Shown here: positions 21,689-29,634 of the stretch, one piece after another
How positions within the stretch are numbered: the first letter of the stretch is position 1
Layout of the letters: each line of letters opens with the position of its first letter
DNA from: a virus
DNA: 62,259 nucleotides
Reading direction: 5' to 3' (one strand)
Virus record (IMG/VR): IMGVR_UViG_3300013132_000055
Coordinates: 1 to 62,259 of that record
The notes under the pieces: generated by a model
What the model was told of the DNA's origin: nothing
What the model saw: the letters and a program-made list of their open reading frames with translations, nothing else
Databases searched by the model: none
Program-made: the position numbers and the translations under genes

Positions 21689-22723
21689 TCATCCGAAGAA
21701 ACCCGCCCCGAAGAACCCTTGGGTCTGCGAGAGGAGGGTCAGCCCGAGGTCGAGTCCGCCTTGGCGTGGGGTTTGGTACACGACCCTACCATCGACACTC
21801 CTCGGGAAGTCTTCATTCTTGTACTCAGCCAACTGCTTGGAGTACGCCTCAAGTATCGAACGCTGCTTCCTTTGGACTTGGTCGAAGTTCGCCCGTTCAC
21901 GCATGCCTCCGACGATGAAGCCGCTCACAGCCTTGTTGAGGTTGTATTGGCTCTGCCGCAGGATCTTCTCGTTGGAACTGTTGTCGATCACGGGGAAGCC
22001 TGTGTCGGTGATCGTGGGAAGCGTGTTGGTGTAGGTCAGGTTGATCCCTTGCAGGGAAACCATATCGTGATACATGATGCCGACATCGATTGTCATCGGT
22101 TCGGTGGATGACCCGTAGTTCAGGGATCCTCCGTTGATGTTCACCCTGTATGGGTACACCTCCGTGAGGCGCACACCCGTGATCTTTCCCTGATACATCG
22201 CCTCCATAGCCATGTCGAAGTTCCTGACATGCCTCGGGAGGAGCATGATGTAGACCTCGCTGTCTCCAGCGTAGTCATCGTAGAACTTCCATTGCTTGGT
22301 GACGGGGTTCTGTAGGTAGGAGTACCACCCGTCGAAGAACTCCTTCTCAAACAGGTCGGAGCCGCAGTTGAACTGAAACAGCATGCCCGAGCCGTTGTTG
22401 GTGTTCTTCTTGTACGGGAAGACTCGGTTCGCACCTGCCGTGATGTAGTTCTCTTCGGTGGTGTACCAACTCTTGTCGTTGATCGTCATCGACTTGCAGG
22501 TGGTGGCGAGTCGAGCGACATCGGGTACGAACTCCATGCCAATAGCCTTACGGACCCGCTCGTTGGGGAACATCATCACCAACCATCGGTTGGCGGACAT
22601 GAACCCCGTCTCCCGCAGCCGCCCGTAGGCGTAGTCCATGAAGGACGGTGCGGGGCTGTCTTGCGATCCCTGTTGGAACCGTGCCCGTGCGGAAAGTAGG
22701 TCTGATCGGAAGTCTAGTCCCAT
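21689..22723 (-). CDS. gp54: Baseplate tail-tube initiator gp54-like
   Basis: A 344-aa protein. Residues about 28-330 follow a tail-tube-like pattern: FMSANRWLVMMFPNERV, then CKSMTINDKSWYTTE, then an insertion, GSDLFEKEFFDGWYSYLQ and VYIMLLPRHVRNFDMAMEAMY, and the strand ITGVRLTEVYPYRVN, all comparable with the gp19 tube protein in this window. T4 gp54 is 320 aa. A separate gp48 candidate is at 23841, which is why I prefer gp54 here; a swap of the two names is possible. It caps the hub and starts tube polymerisation. The C-terminus is Gly/Phe-rich (FFGAGFFG). Confidence 0.75.
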   Translation of the reverse strand: MGLDFRSDLLSARARFQQGSQDSPAPSFMDYAYGRLRETGFMSANRWLVMMFPNERVRKAIGMEFVPDVARLATTCKSMTINDKSWYTTEENYITAGANRVFPYKKNTNNGSGMLFQFNCGSDLFEKEFFDGWYSYLQNPVTKQWKFYDDYAGDSEVYIMLLPRHVRNFDMAMEAMYQGKITGVRLTEVYPYRVNINGGSLNYGSSTEPMTIDVGIMYHDMVSLQGINLTYTNTLPTITDTGFPVIDNSSNEKILRQSQYNLNKAVSGFIVGGMRERANFDQVQRKQRSILEAYSKQLAEYKNEDFPRSVDGRVVYQTPRQGGLDLGLTLLSQTQGFFGAGFFG

Positions 22724-22731
22724 GGCAGTAT

Positions 22732-23328
22732 CTATTTCGCCAACTTCCAGACATCCTCCCGAGAGGCTCCTTGGAAATCATCCATGGGGAAGAACGGGAC
22801 GGTCTTCCACTCTGCGGAGGAGATGAAGGCGATGTTGCTGACGATGTGGGGATAGAGGTACCGCTTGATGCAGGGACGGTACGGCTTCAACTTCTTGGTC
22901 GCCTTCAGGATCGGGTAGGTCACTTTGATGAGTGCCTTGTAGTTGTTGTAGACCGCCCAGTTGGGGTCATCCACCAACTTGATGAGGTTGTTTAGAAACC
23001 CCGCACGGACGGTCGGCGGGAGGTAGTGGAGGTTCAGCCCGAGGAATCCGTTCGGCTTGGGGTGGAGGATGATGACCACGGGGAATGCGTCCCAAAAAGG
23101 AAGTTCATCCTGCGTCTTCGGGTCGTAAGCGTAGAACACCATCCTGCCAGGACTCAGTTCTCGCTTCTTTGTGATCGTCTTGGAGGAATCGATGAACGAG
23201 GATTGCCGCATCCCCGTCTTGATCTTGGAAAGATTCTTTGCAAGCCATTGGGTCGCCTTCGGATCGCTCAGTCTGATCCCCGAGCGACCGAATGCGGTCA
23301 AGACTTTTGATGCTTCTTTCTTGCTCAT
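22732..23328 (-). CDS. gp2: DNA end-protector protein gp2-like
   Basis: A 198-aa basic protein. The block PGRMVFYAYDPKTQDELPFW, then DAFPVVIILHP, FLGLNLHYLPP, LKPYRPCIKRYLYPHIVS and EWKTVPFFPMDDF is the pattern of the family annotated in T4-like phages as DNA end protector (gp2). It caps packaged DNA ends and resists host RecBCD. T4 gp2 is 274 aa, so this version is short. It overlaps the gp4 stop by 4 bp; genes 2 and 4 are also neighbours in T4, which supports the call. Confidence 0.7.
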   Translation of the reverse strand: MSKKEASKVLTAFGRSGIRLSDPKATQWLAKNLSKIKTGMRQSSFIDSSKTITKKRELSPGRMVFYAYDPKTQDELPFWDAFPVVIILHPKPNGFLGLNLHYLPPTVRAGFLNNLIKLVDDPNWAVYNNYKALIKVTYPILKATKKLKPYRPCIKRYLYPHIVSNIAFISSAEWKTVPFFPMDDFQGASREDVWKLAK

Positions 23329-23789
23329 CCCTTGACCTTTCCGAAGATGTTTTCTTCAGTCAGGATGCGGAAACTCCAACCCCTGTTCTCGCAGTAGTCC
23401 CTAGCAGCCGACCACTTCGCCGAGTTGATCATCCAATTCCTGATCTCGGTCACCTTGCTCTTGGTGACCTTCTTCGTGGTGGGCTGTTCGGGCTTCACCG
23501 TCTGCTTCTTCGGCTTGACCTCTATGAGCGACTCCTCGACGGTGCCATCGGGCTTCTTCATGCGAACCCAAAAGTCAACGAAGTACCTGTGCCTCCGTCC
23601 GTCGAGGGGGGAGATGTACGGGACGATGACTTCCTCGGATGACCACTCGACCACCGAGTCGTTCTCGTCGCAGAAGGTCATAAACCTCCGCTCCCACAGC
23701 GAACGGTAGAAGCACATGTTGGGGTCGCCCCTGTACTTCTGCGTCTGCTTCGGTCTGAACTTTCCCTTGTATGACTTACCCGTGGCTAT
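23325..23789 (-). CDS. gp4: Head completion protein gp4 with apparent ATA start
   Basis: From ATA 23789 this gives 154 aa; T4 gp4 is 150. The N-terminus reads (M)ATGKSYKGKFRPKQTQKYRGDP, then FYRSLWERRF, the acidic WSSEEVIVPY, DFWVRMK and IEVKPKKQT, which are the conserved blocks of gp4, an endonuclease-fold head-closure protein. The first ATG (23717) would remove KYRGDP and 24 codons of clear homology. No ATG, GTG or TTG lies between the in-frame TAG upstream and 23717. GGAGG (23802-23798) is 8 nt before ATA 23789. Either AUA is the initiator or a G-to-A change or read error altered the start. Confidence 0.8.
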   Translation of the reverse strand: MATGKSYKGKFRPKQTQKYRGDPNMCFYRSLWERRFMTFCDENDSVVEWSSEEVIVPYISPLDGRRHRYFVDFWVRMKKPDGTVEESLIEVKPKKQTVKPEQPTTKKVTKSKVTEIRNWMINSAKWSAARDYCENRGWSFRILTEENIFGKVKG

Positions 23790-23803
23790 GACGGAGTCCT
23801 CCG
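23790..23803 (-). promoter_or_regulatory. Ribosome-binding site inside inverted repeat before gp4
   Basis: ACGGAGGACTCCGT is a near-perfect palindrome; ACGGA and TCCGT can pair around a GGAC loop, so the GGAGG core could be partly hidden in a hairpin. It ends one base-step before the ATA that begins the conserved gp4 frame, and may tune use of that unusual start. Confidence 0.45.
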
Positions 23804-23809
23804 TTTCCT

Positions 23810-23816
23810 TATTTAG
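23810..23816 (-). promoter_or_regulatory. T4-type late promoter motif CTAAATA (minus strand)
   Basis: CTAAATA on the minus strand, 20 bp upstream of the gp4 ATA start. It is back to back with the plus-strand copy at 23826-23832, making a divergent late promoter pair within 23 bp that drives the two halves of the tail gene set. Confidence 0.7.
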
Positions 23817-23825
23817 CCGCTTCCG

Positions 23826-23832
23826 CTAAATA
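23826..23832 (+). promoter_or_regulatory. T4-type late promoter motif CTAAATA
   Basis: CTAAATA is followed by only eight bases (CGGTCACC) before the gp48 ATG, without a ribosome-binding sequence. Late transcription starting a few bases downstream would give a leader of 0-3 nt. Confidence 0.7.
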
Positions 23833-23840
23833 CGGTCACC

Positions 23841-25010
23841 ATGGCAAGAGAATACAGCAGCGTCAGGACATACGAGGATATCCGTGCGATTGAGGGCATG
23901 CTTCTCGGCAAGTCGAGGTCTGCCTTTGAGCGTCGGCTCTACGACCGTGGTAGCGATATGCGGGACAGGAAGCATTACAAGTATCCGCTTGAGATCCTGA
24001 GCAGCCCCGACCATCAAAACGCCATGTGCATTGAGATTTGGGACAACAATCCCGCATACCTCGCCACCAAGCGTGAGGTCTTCAAGCGACTAGGTGAGAG
24101 TTCAGCCCGAGCAATCGGTGCCGCACAGGAAACGGCAGAGTCGGGCGAGGGAGGAGCAGACATCGGCGACATCGTCGGTGCGGGCCTCCAAGGTGCGGCT
24201 AGTGCTGCGGGGCTCTTCGTTAGTACCATTGCCGATGCCTTAGTTGGGGGCAACCTTCAGGGGCAGGGATTGGGACGGGACTCGTACACGGAGGAGCAGA
24301 CGGGGCTTGCGGGGGCTACCGCTCCCGTCATGCACAGGATCTACCTCTACATGCCCACGAACATGAGTTTCGGATATGGGTTTGAGTACGAAGATGCCAA
24401 CATGAGCGGGATGGACATCCTCAAGTTGCCGAAGGCTCTCGCTGAGGGCAATGCGGAGGTGGCTCGGGACATCGGCAAGAAGATCGCCATGTCGAACCTC
24501 AAGGTGCTTGACGATCTTGCGAGTAAGGTCGGTATCGAAGCGGGAACCCTCGGGAAGTTCACATCGGCGCAGCAGAGGCAGGTCATCAATCCCATGAACC
24601 TCCACATCTTCAAGGAGGTCAAGCGGCGTGAGTTCTCTTTCGGGTACACATTCCTACCGAAGAGCCGTAAGGAGATGCTCAACTGCCATGAGATCGTGAA
24701 CATCCTCAAGTTCTTCTCCCACCCGAAGCGTTCCGAGGGCAATGGAAGGTTCCTCGACTATCCCGCCGAGTTTCAGATCTACTTCCTACAGGGGGACGGG
24801 AAGAACAACACATACATGCCGTACATCTTCAAGTGCGCCCTCAAGGACATCAAGGTCACTTATGGAGAGGAGACGGTCTTCTCGACCTTTGAGTCGGATG
24901 AGATCGGTGCCTCGCCCACGAAGATGAAGTTGGATCTGACCTTCAGCGAACTTGAGATCCTGACCCGTGAGAGGTTTGGCATCGATGTCATCGGCATTCC
25001 GACCGCATGA
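23841..25010 (+). CDS. gp48: Baseplate tail-tube cap gp48
   Basis: A 389-aa protein; T4 gp48 is 364. The N-terminal tube-like part (YKYPLEILSSPDHQNAMCIE) is interrupted by a Gly/Ala-rich hydrophobic insertion (about residues 97-150, IVGAGLQGAASAAGLF). The C-terminal part is typical: PMNLHIFKEVKRREFSFGYT, FLPKSRKEM, RFLDYPAEFQIYFLQG, MPYIFKCALKDIKVTYG and LTFSELEILTRERF. It sits between hub and tube. Start ATG 23841 is likely read from a near-leaderless late mRNA. It leads a long rightward operon. Confidence 0.88.
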   Translation: MAREYSSVRTYEDIRAIEGMLLGKSRSAFERRLYDRGSDMRDRKHYKYPLEILSSPDHQNAMCIEIWDNNPAYLATKREVFKRLGESSARAIGAAQETAESGEGGADIGDIVGAGLQGAASAAGLFVSTIADALVGGNLQGQGLGRDSYTEEQTGLAGATAPVMHRIYLYMPTNMSFGYGFEYEDANMSGMDILKLPKALAEGNAEVARDIGKKIAMSNLKVLDDLASKVGIEAGTLGKFTSAQQRQVINPMNLHIFKEVKRREFSFGYTFLPKSRKEMLNCHEIVNILKFFSHPKRSEGNGRFLDYPAEFQIYFLQGDGKNNTYMPYIFKCALKDIKVTYGEETVFSTFESDEIGASPTKMKLDLTFSELEILTRERFGIDVIGIPTA

Positions 25011-25018
25011 GGTGAACC

Positions 25019-25927
25019 ATGGGATACTTCGACTTCCTTCCTAGCGTGGCTTACCCGAACGATGAGGGCGGTAGGACCATCGTCAAGGACATCCTCGTCC
25101 GTGGCAAGATCCTCGACTCCCTCCGTGACGCTGCCTCCGCAGCCCTTGAGTACACGGTGGAGGACGAAGAGAGACCCGAGACCATCGCATACAGGGTCTA
25201 TGGTCGAGCCGACTACCATTGGCTGATCCTCCTGTTCAACGAGGTCCATGACCCGTTCTTCTCATGGCCGATGAGCATCAACGAGATGGAGAAGCACATG
25301 GAGGCTTCCTACTCGGGCAAGGCACTCTTCATCGATCCCGTGGGTCTATGGGATCTTGACAAGGAACGCCCCCTCGACAGGAGGGTGCCTCACTTCGCCG
25401 AGGGGGACTTGATCCAGCAGAAGGACACATCGGGCTCCGTGGTTGCCACGGCAAAGGTGGTCTCTTGGGATCCCAATCTCTACAAGGTGGTGGTCAACTC
25501 GGTGAGCGGTTCATTCAGGCTCGTCGGTGAGGCGGCTAGGCACACCGCCGTCATCTCCGACAGGACAGCCCTGACGAGGGACATCACAACGGTCAACTCC
25601 CGAGGCAAGACGATCACCGTGCCGCTCGTAAGGATCACGGATGACAACAGGTATGCCTTGCACCGATTTGAAAACTCGGCGCAGGAGGAGATCTCGCCTT
25701 GGTTCTCCGCCAAGGACAATCCCGTGCCGCTCATCGACAAGTACGCACTCGGGAGGTCCGAGGTCCTGCCGATGGGCGAGGACGATGTGGGGGATGACCT
25801 CGGAAACGCCACGGTCGTGACCAACATAGTCCATGAGGAGAGGGTGAACGACGGTAAGCGCAACATCAGGGTGATGCGCCCCGAGTACATCGACCTTGTT
25901 CTGAGGGACTTCCGAAGCCTGTTCTGA
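25019..25927 (+). CDS. gp53: Baseplate wedge protein gp53
   Basis: A 302-aa protein starting MGYFDFLPSVAYPNDEGG. The block RPETIAYRVYGRADYHWLIL followed by FNEVHDPFFSWPMS is the signature of gp53, where the ribosome-fresh chain folds into a LysM-like region joining wedge to wedge. It is longer than T4 gp53 (196 aa) because of a beta-rich central insertion (about residues 120-220). AGGTG lies before ATG. C-terminal RVMRPEYIDLVLRDFRSLF fits the family. Confidence 0.87.
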   Translation: MGYFDFLPSVAYPNDEGGRTIVKDILVRGKILDSLRDAASAALEYTVEDEERPETIAYRVYGRADYHWLILLFNEVHDPFFSWPMSINEMEKHMEASYSGKALFIDPVGLWDLDKERPLDRRVPHFAEGDLIQQKDTSGSVVATAKVVSWDPNLYKVVVNSVSGSFRLVGEAARHTAVISDRTALTRDITTVNSRGKTITVPLVRITDDNRYALHRFENSAQEEISPWFSAKDNPVPLIDKYALGRSEVLPMGEDDVGDDLGNATVVTNIVHEERVNDGKRNIRVMRPEYIDLVLRDFRSLF

Positions 25928-25934
25928 GGACACC

Positions 25935-27404
25935 ATGCCCGAGATCGATGACGAAACGATGATGCGACCTGGCGATGTGGTGATCGATGAGATCACCCTC
26001 CGCTCCTACACGGGCTTCAACCTGAGCCTCAGGGGCATCTTTCAGAACTTCGTTATCTACGAGGACATCTTCTCAAACTGCATGTCGGGGAGCGTGACGC
26101 TCATCGACAGTATGAACCTGATCAAGCACTTCCCGATCATCGGAGCCGAGACGCTGACGGTCAAGTACAAGACTCCCTACAAGGGATCACCTCTCGTAAA
26201 GTTGGTCTTCCGAACCTACAAGATCTCGGTCAAGGTTCAGACGGCGCAGCCCTTCACGCAGATGGTCAGGATTGAATTCATGTCCGACCATGCGATCAAG
26301 AGCATGCAGAAGAAGGTGTCGAAGTCGTTCTCGCAGATGCCCGTTTCCAAGATGGTGGAGAACATCTTCCTTGAGTACCTCGCACGGACGGACGAGGAGA
26401 ACAGCGGCATACTGTCGGCTGCGGTTCAGGGTGCGATTGCAGGTGGCATGATCGGGGGCGTGGGTGGACCCCTCCTTGCCGTCCCTGCGGCTGCGTTCGG
26501 TGCTGCCATGGGTGCGGTCAAGGAGGCGAACGACGATGACAGGATCCCCCTGAAGACCGTCGAGGAGACATATGACAACCGATCCTATGTCATACCGTAT
26601 TGGTCGCCGCTGTACACGATCAACTGGTTGGCGCACAGGGCTCGGTCCAAGTACGACACCTCGCTCTGCGACTATGTCTTCTACGAGAACTCGGACGGTC
26701 ACCACTTCGTCCCGATCTCAAGGCTCAAGCGTCAGCCCGTCAAGTTCACCTACACGGACTATGTGCAGGGGTTCCGAAGCGTGTCGGGCGACAGGATGAT
26801 GGAGTCCGAACTGCGGAACATCATGGCTATGACTGTGGAGGACATCTCGGACAGGGTCAAGCAGCAGAGCCTCGGCATGCTCTCGTCAGCCATACTTGCT
26901 CACGACATGGTGACCAAGTCTTGGAAGACGGTCCACTTCAACTACGACGAGTCCTTCTATAGGCAGGGTCTCCATGTCGAGCAGTACCCGCTCCTACCCG
27001 CCGAGAAGACCGATTACTCCAAGGCTGTGGAGTCGAGCCTCAAGTACTACCCAAACACGACATACACGGTCAACGGGATCGTGTCGAACAGCGACCCCGA
27101 GGAGACTGTCCTTTTGAGGCAGTCCCTACTCAATCAGATTCATTCCGTGAATCTCATAGTCGAGTGCCACGGGGACACGAATGTGAAGGTGGGTCAGATC
27201 ATCGAACTGAAGATCCCTGCTCCCGAATCAACCAAGAAGGCTGACAAGTACGAGGATGACTACATGCTCGGTCGGTATCTCGTCACCACGGTCAAGCACA
27301 CGGTCACAGATAGGGAACACACCATGACCATGACCCTATCCCGTGACTCGCTTCCCGAGCCGATCACCGACTTCAAGAAGCCCGAACTTGCGGTGGAGAA
27401 CTGA
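25935..27404 (+). CDS. gp27: Baseplate hub protein gp27
   Basis: A 489-aa protein. SLRGIFQNFVIYEDIFSN and GSVTLIDSMNLIKHFPIIG with ETLTVKYKTP are the first tube-like domain of gp27; ISKSFSQMPVSKMVENIF-type helices and a second domain with LIVECHGDTNVKVGQIIEL and LGRYLVTTVKHTVT follow. T4 gp27 is 391 aa. The surplus is largely a Gly/Ala-rich hydrophobic segment (about 165-195, AIAGGMIGGVGGPLLAVPAA). gp27 forms the trimeric socket for the gp5 spike, encoded immediately downstream. Confidence 0.87.
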   Translation: MPEIDDETMMRPGDVVIDEITLRSYTGFNLSLRGIFQNFVIYEDIFSNCMSGSVTLIDSMNLIKHFPIIGAETLTVKYKTPYKGSPLVKLVFRTYKISVKVQTAQPFTQMVRIEFMSDHAIKSMQKKVSKSFSQMPVSKMVENIFLEYLARTDEENSGILSAAVQGAIAGGMIGGVGGPLLAVPAAAFGAAMGAVKEANDDDRIPLKTVEETYDNRSYVIPYWSPLYTINWLAHRARSKYDTSLCDYVFYENSDGHHFVPISRLKRQPVKFTYTDYVQGFRSVSGDRMMESELRNIMAMTVEDISDRVKQQSLGMLSSAILAHDMVTKSWKTVHFNYDESFYRQGLHVEQYPLLPAEKTDYSKAVESSLKYYPNTTYTVNGIVSNSDPEETVLLRQSLLNQIHSVNLIVECHGDTNVKVGQIIELKIPAPESTKKADKYEDDYMLGRYLVTTVKHTVTDREHTMTMTLSRDSLPEPITDFKKPELAVEN

Positions 27405-27405
27405 A

Positions 27406-28905
27406 ATGCACAACCATGAGCCCATCCGTCCCGACTTCCTCGGCAAGAACGGCTTCATTTGGTGGCAGGGTGTGGTCGAGGACATCTATGACCCCCTGAA
27501 GGTCGGTCGTGTCCGTGTTCGTATCCTGGGTTGGCATACCGATGACAAGTCGGAGATCCCGACCAAGGATCTCCCGTGGGCGCATGTCGTGATGCCGACG
27601 AACAGCGCATCCATGTCAGGCAAAGGTTGGTCGCCAACGGGCATCCTTCAGGGTACATGGGTGGTGGGCTTCTATCGTGACGGTTTGAACGCACAGGAGC
27701 CTGTGGTCTTCGGCACCCTCGGTGGCATCAATACGGTGTCAATAACGGTTCCGAACATACCGCAGACGGGCTTTCCATTCGTGGATGCCGAGACGAGCCG
27801 AAGGTTGACCGCTCAGATCATTCAGTCGAAGAAGGAAGAGGTCTTGTCTCAGTTGGAGGAGGCGAAGGACGATGTCGGACTGAAGCCGTATCAACTGCCG
27901 AAGAATCCAGTCATAGACCCGAGCAAGGGCTTCACGGACCCCGATGGTCTCTATCCCCTGATCTCAAGGATGGATGAGGCGGACACGAATCGACTCGCCC
28001 GAAACGAACAGGTGGACAACACCATCGTCAGGAAGAAGCGTGAGAGCCTTGAGCGATGCTCGACGGCACTCTATGGGTTTTGGTCCGAGCCCGAGACCCC
28101 ATATGCAGCCGTCTATCCGTTCAACAATGTGTACGAGTCTCAGGCGGGTCACATCATCGAATACGACGATACCCCGAGGGCGGAGAGGCTTCACTTCTAC
28201 CATTGCTCGGGCTCGTTCACGGAGATCCATCCCAAGGGCAGCGAGGTCCATAAGGTCGTGGGCAACGCATGGGACATCACGCTCAACGACAAGATGGTCT
28301 TGGTAAAGGGCAACGCATCGTTCAACGCCGACAAGACGCTCAAGGTGAAGATGGGGAAGGACCTTGAGATTGAGGTCCTTGGCGATGTCAAGATGCTCGT
28401 CAACGGCAACATGACCACCGAGGTGAAGGGGAACGCCCTACACAAGGTCGGGGGGACATACACCCTGTCGAGTGAAGGGAACATGGTCATCATGGCACCC
28501 CGCATCGATCTCAATCCCGAGGGTGAGAAGGCATCCGAGGTCAGCACATTCATGGACAAGTTGCGGGGCTTCGTCAACTCGCTCATCAACGCATTCACCC
28601 CACCCGATCCCAAGGTCACGAATACGGAACCTACGCCGACACCGCCCGAACTTCCACCCGCACCGACAAGACCACAAGCAGAGGAGAAGGCGGAGGATCT
28701 GTTTGAAGAGGACAGGAACAGGATCAGGAACAAATATCCAGGTCTGCGTTCCAAACCCATCGAACTTCTTCTTGGTTACAGCGACGATGAGGTCGCTCTA
28801 TTGGTGGAGAGGCCGAAGCGGTTGACCGATTTCGGCAGTTCCGCCGACCAAGAGAGGCTACTCGTACAGAGGATCGGTCAATACGAGTCGAGGAGACAGG
28901 ACTAG
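27406..28905 (+). CDS. gp5: Baseplate central spike gp5-like, without lysozyme domain
   Basis: A 499-aa protein beginning MHNHEPIRPDFLGKNGFIWW. The N-terminal OB-fold (GVVEDIYDPLKVGRVRVRIL, LPWAHVVMP, GTWVVGFYRDG) plugs into gp27. The C-terminal third has the short repeats of the gp5 spike beta-helix (MVLVKGNASFN, KVKMGKDLEIEVLGDVKMLV, MTTEVKGNALHKVGG). Between them there is no recognisable T4-type lysozyme; instead a 150-aa linker. After the helix comes a Pro-rich linker (PTPTPPELPPAP) and a small charged domain. The start ATG 27406 is one base after the gp27 stop. The PAAR tip is four genes downstream. Confidence 0.85.
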   Translation: MHNHEPIRPDFLGKNGFIWWQGVVEDIYDPLKVGRVRVRILGWHTDDKSEIPTKDLPWAHVVMPTNSASMSGKGWSPTGILQGTWVVGFYRDGLNAQEPVVFGTLGGINTVSITVPNIPQTGFPFVDAETSRRLTAQIIQSKKEEVLSQLEEAKDDVGLKPYQLPKNPVIDPSKGFTDPDGLYPLISRMDEADTNRLARNEQVDNTIVRKKRESLERCSTALYGFWSEPETPYAAVYPFNNVYESQAGHIIEYDDTPRAERLHFYHCSGSFTEIHPKGSEVHKVVGNAWDITLNDKMVLVKGNASFNADKTLKVKMGKDLEIEVLGDVKMLVNGNMTTEVKGNALHKVGGTYTLSSEGNMVIMAPRIDLNPEGEKASEVSTFMDKLRGFVNSLINAFTPPDPKVTNTEPTPTPPELPPAPTRPQAEEKAEDLFEEDRNRIRNKYPGLRSKPIELLLGYSDDEVALLVERPKRLTDFGSSADQERLLVQRIGQYESRRQD

Positions 28906-28923
28906 CAGGACGGAGGAAAAGAC

Positions 28924-29634
28924 ATGTGTTTTCATGCTCCCGCCAACAGAATACCCGTATCCAACACCCCGCAGTCCGCTGCGACTCAGGGTGCTGTCAC
29001 CATTCCTAGTGGAACGGAGGGAAACACCGAGAACTACATGAAACTCGGTGCGGAGGCGAAGGTGTCTGCCGTGACGAGCGAGGATGTTTCGATCAAGGGC
29101 ATGGTCAATCCTCCCGTGGCTACCGACTTCACGGAGTCGAAGCAGTCGTTGAACGAGTTGACGGCGCAGCGTGGGGACCTTGCCAAGGTGCCCGACATCG
29201 ACATCTGCGGATTTATGAGCAAACTCCCTGAGATAGACATCGATCTTGGCGGTGCGGGAGAAGGCATCCCGAGCCTGAACGACATCATGCTTGCGATCAA
29301 CGGCGTGACCCTCCCCGCCCTACAGGCTGTCTCGGAGGGGATCACCGACATCGTCGGCAGGATTGGGGATGCCATCGGCGACCTTGGTGCTGCGATCCAA
29401 GGGAGCGTCCCCACGATCACCTGCGGCAAGCGTCCCGTGGTCGATCCGTTGCAGGTCGCCGCCTCGGCTGCGGGCGCACCTGCGCTCGGGGCTGCGCTTG
29501 CGGCTGCGCCCGCACCCACGCCCGCACCCACGCCCGAGCCCGTTCCCTATGGAACCGACCCGAACATCGTCATCGAATCCCCCGATGTCACGGTGAGGAG
29601 CCTTGATGACACCATCGACTCGGGAGAGTTCTGA
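28924..29634 (+). CDS. Baseplate-region structural protein of unknown function
   Basis: A 236-aa protein starting MCFHAPANRIPVSNTPQSAA, preceded by GGAGGAAAAG. It has a polar N-terminus, an amphipathic middle (PSLNDIMLAINGVTLPALQA, VSEGITDIVGRIGDAIGDL) and an Ala/Pro-rich linker (APAPTPAPTPEPVP) before a short acidic C-terminus. I do not recognise the family. Its position between gp5 and PAAR suggests an accessory of the central spike. It overlaps the next gene by one base (TGATG). Confidence 0.65.
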   Translation: MCFHAPANRIPVSNTPQSAATQGAVTIPSGTEGNTENYMKLGAEAKVSAVTSEDVSIKGMVNPPVATDFTESKQSLNELTAQRGDLAKVPDIDICGFMSKLPEIDIDLGGAGEGIPSLNDIMLAINGVTLPALQAVSEGITDIVGRIGDAIGDLGAAIQGSVPTITCGKRPVVDPLQVAASAAGAPALGAALAAAPAPTPAPTPEPVPYGTDPNIVIESPDVTVRSLDDTIDSGEF

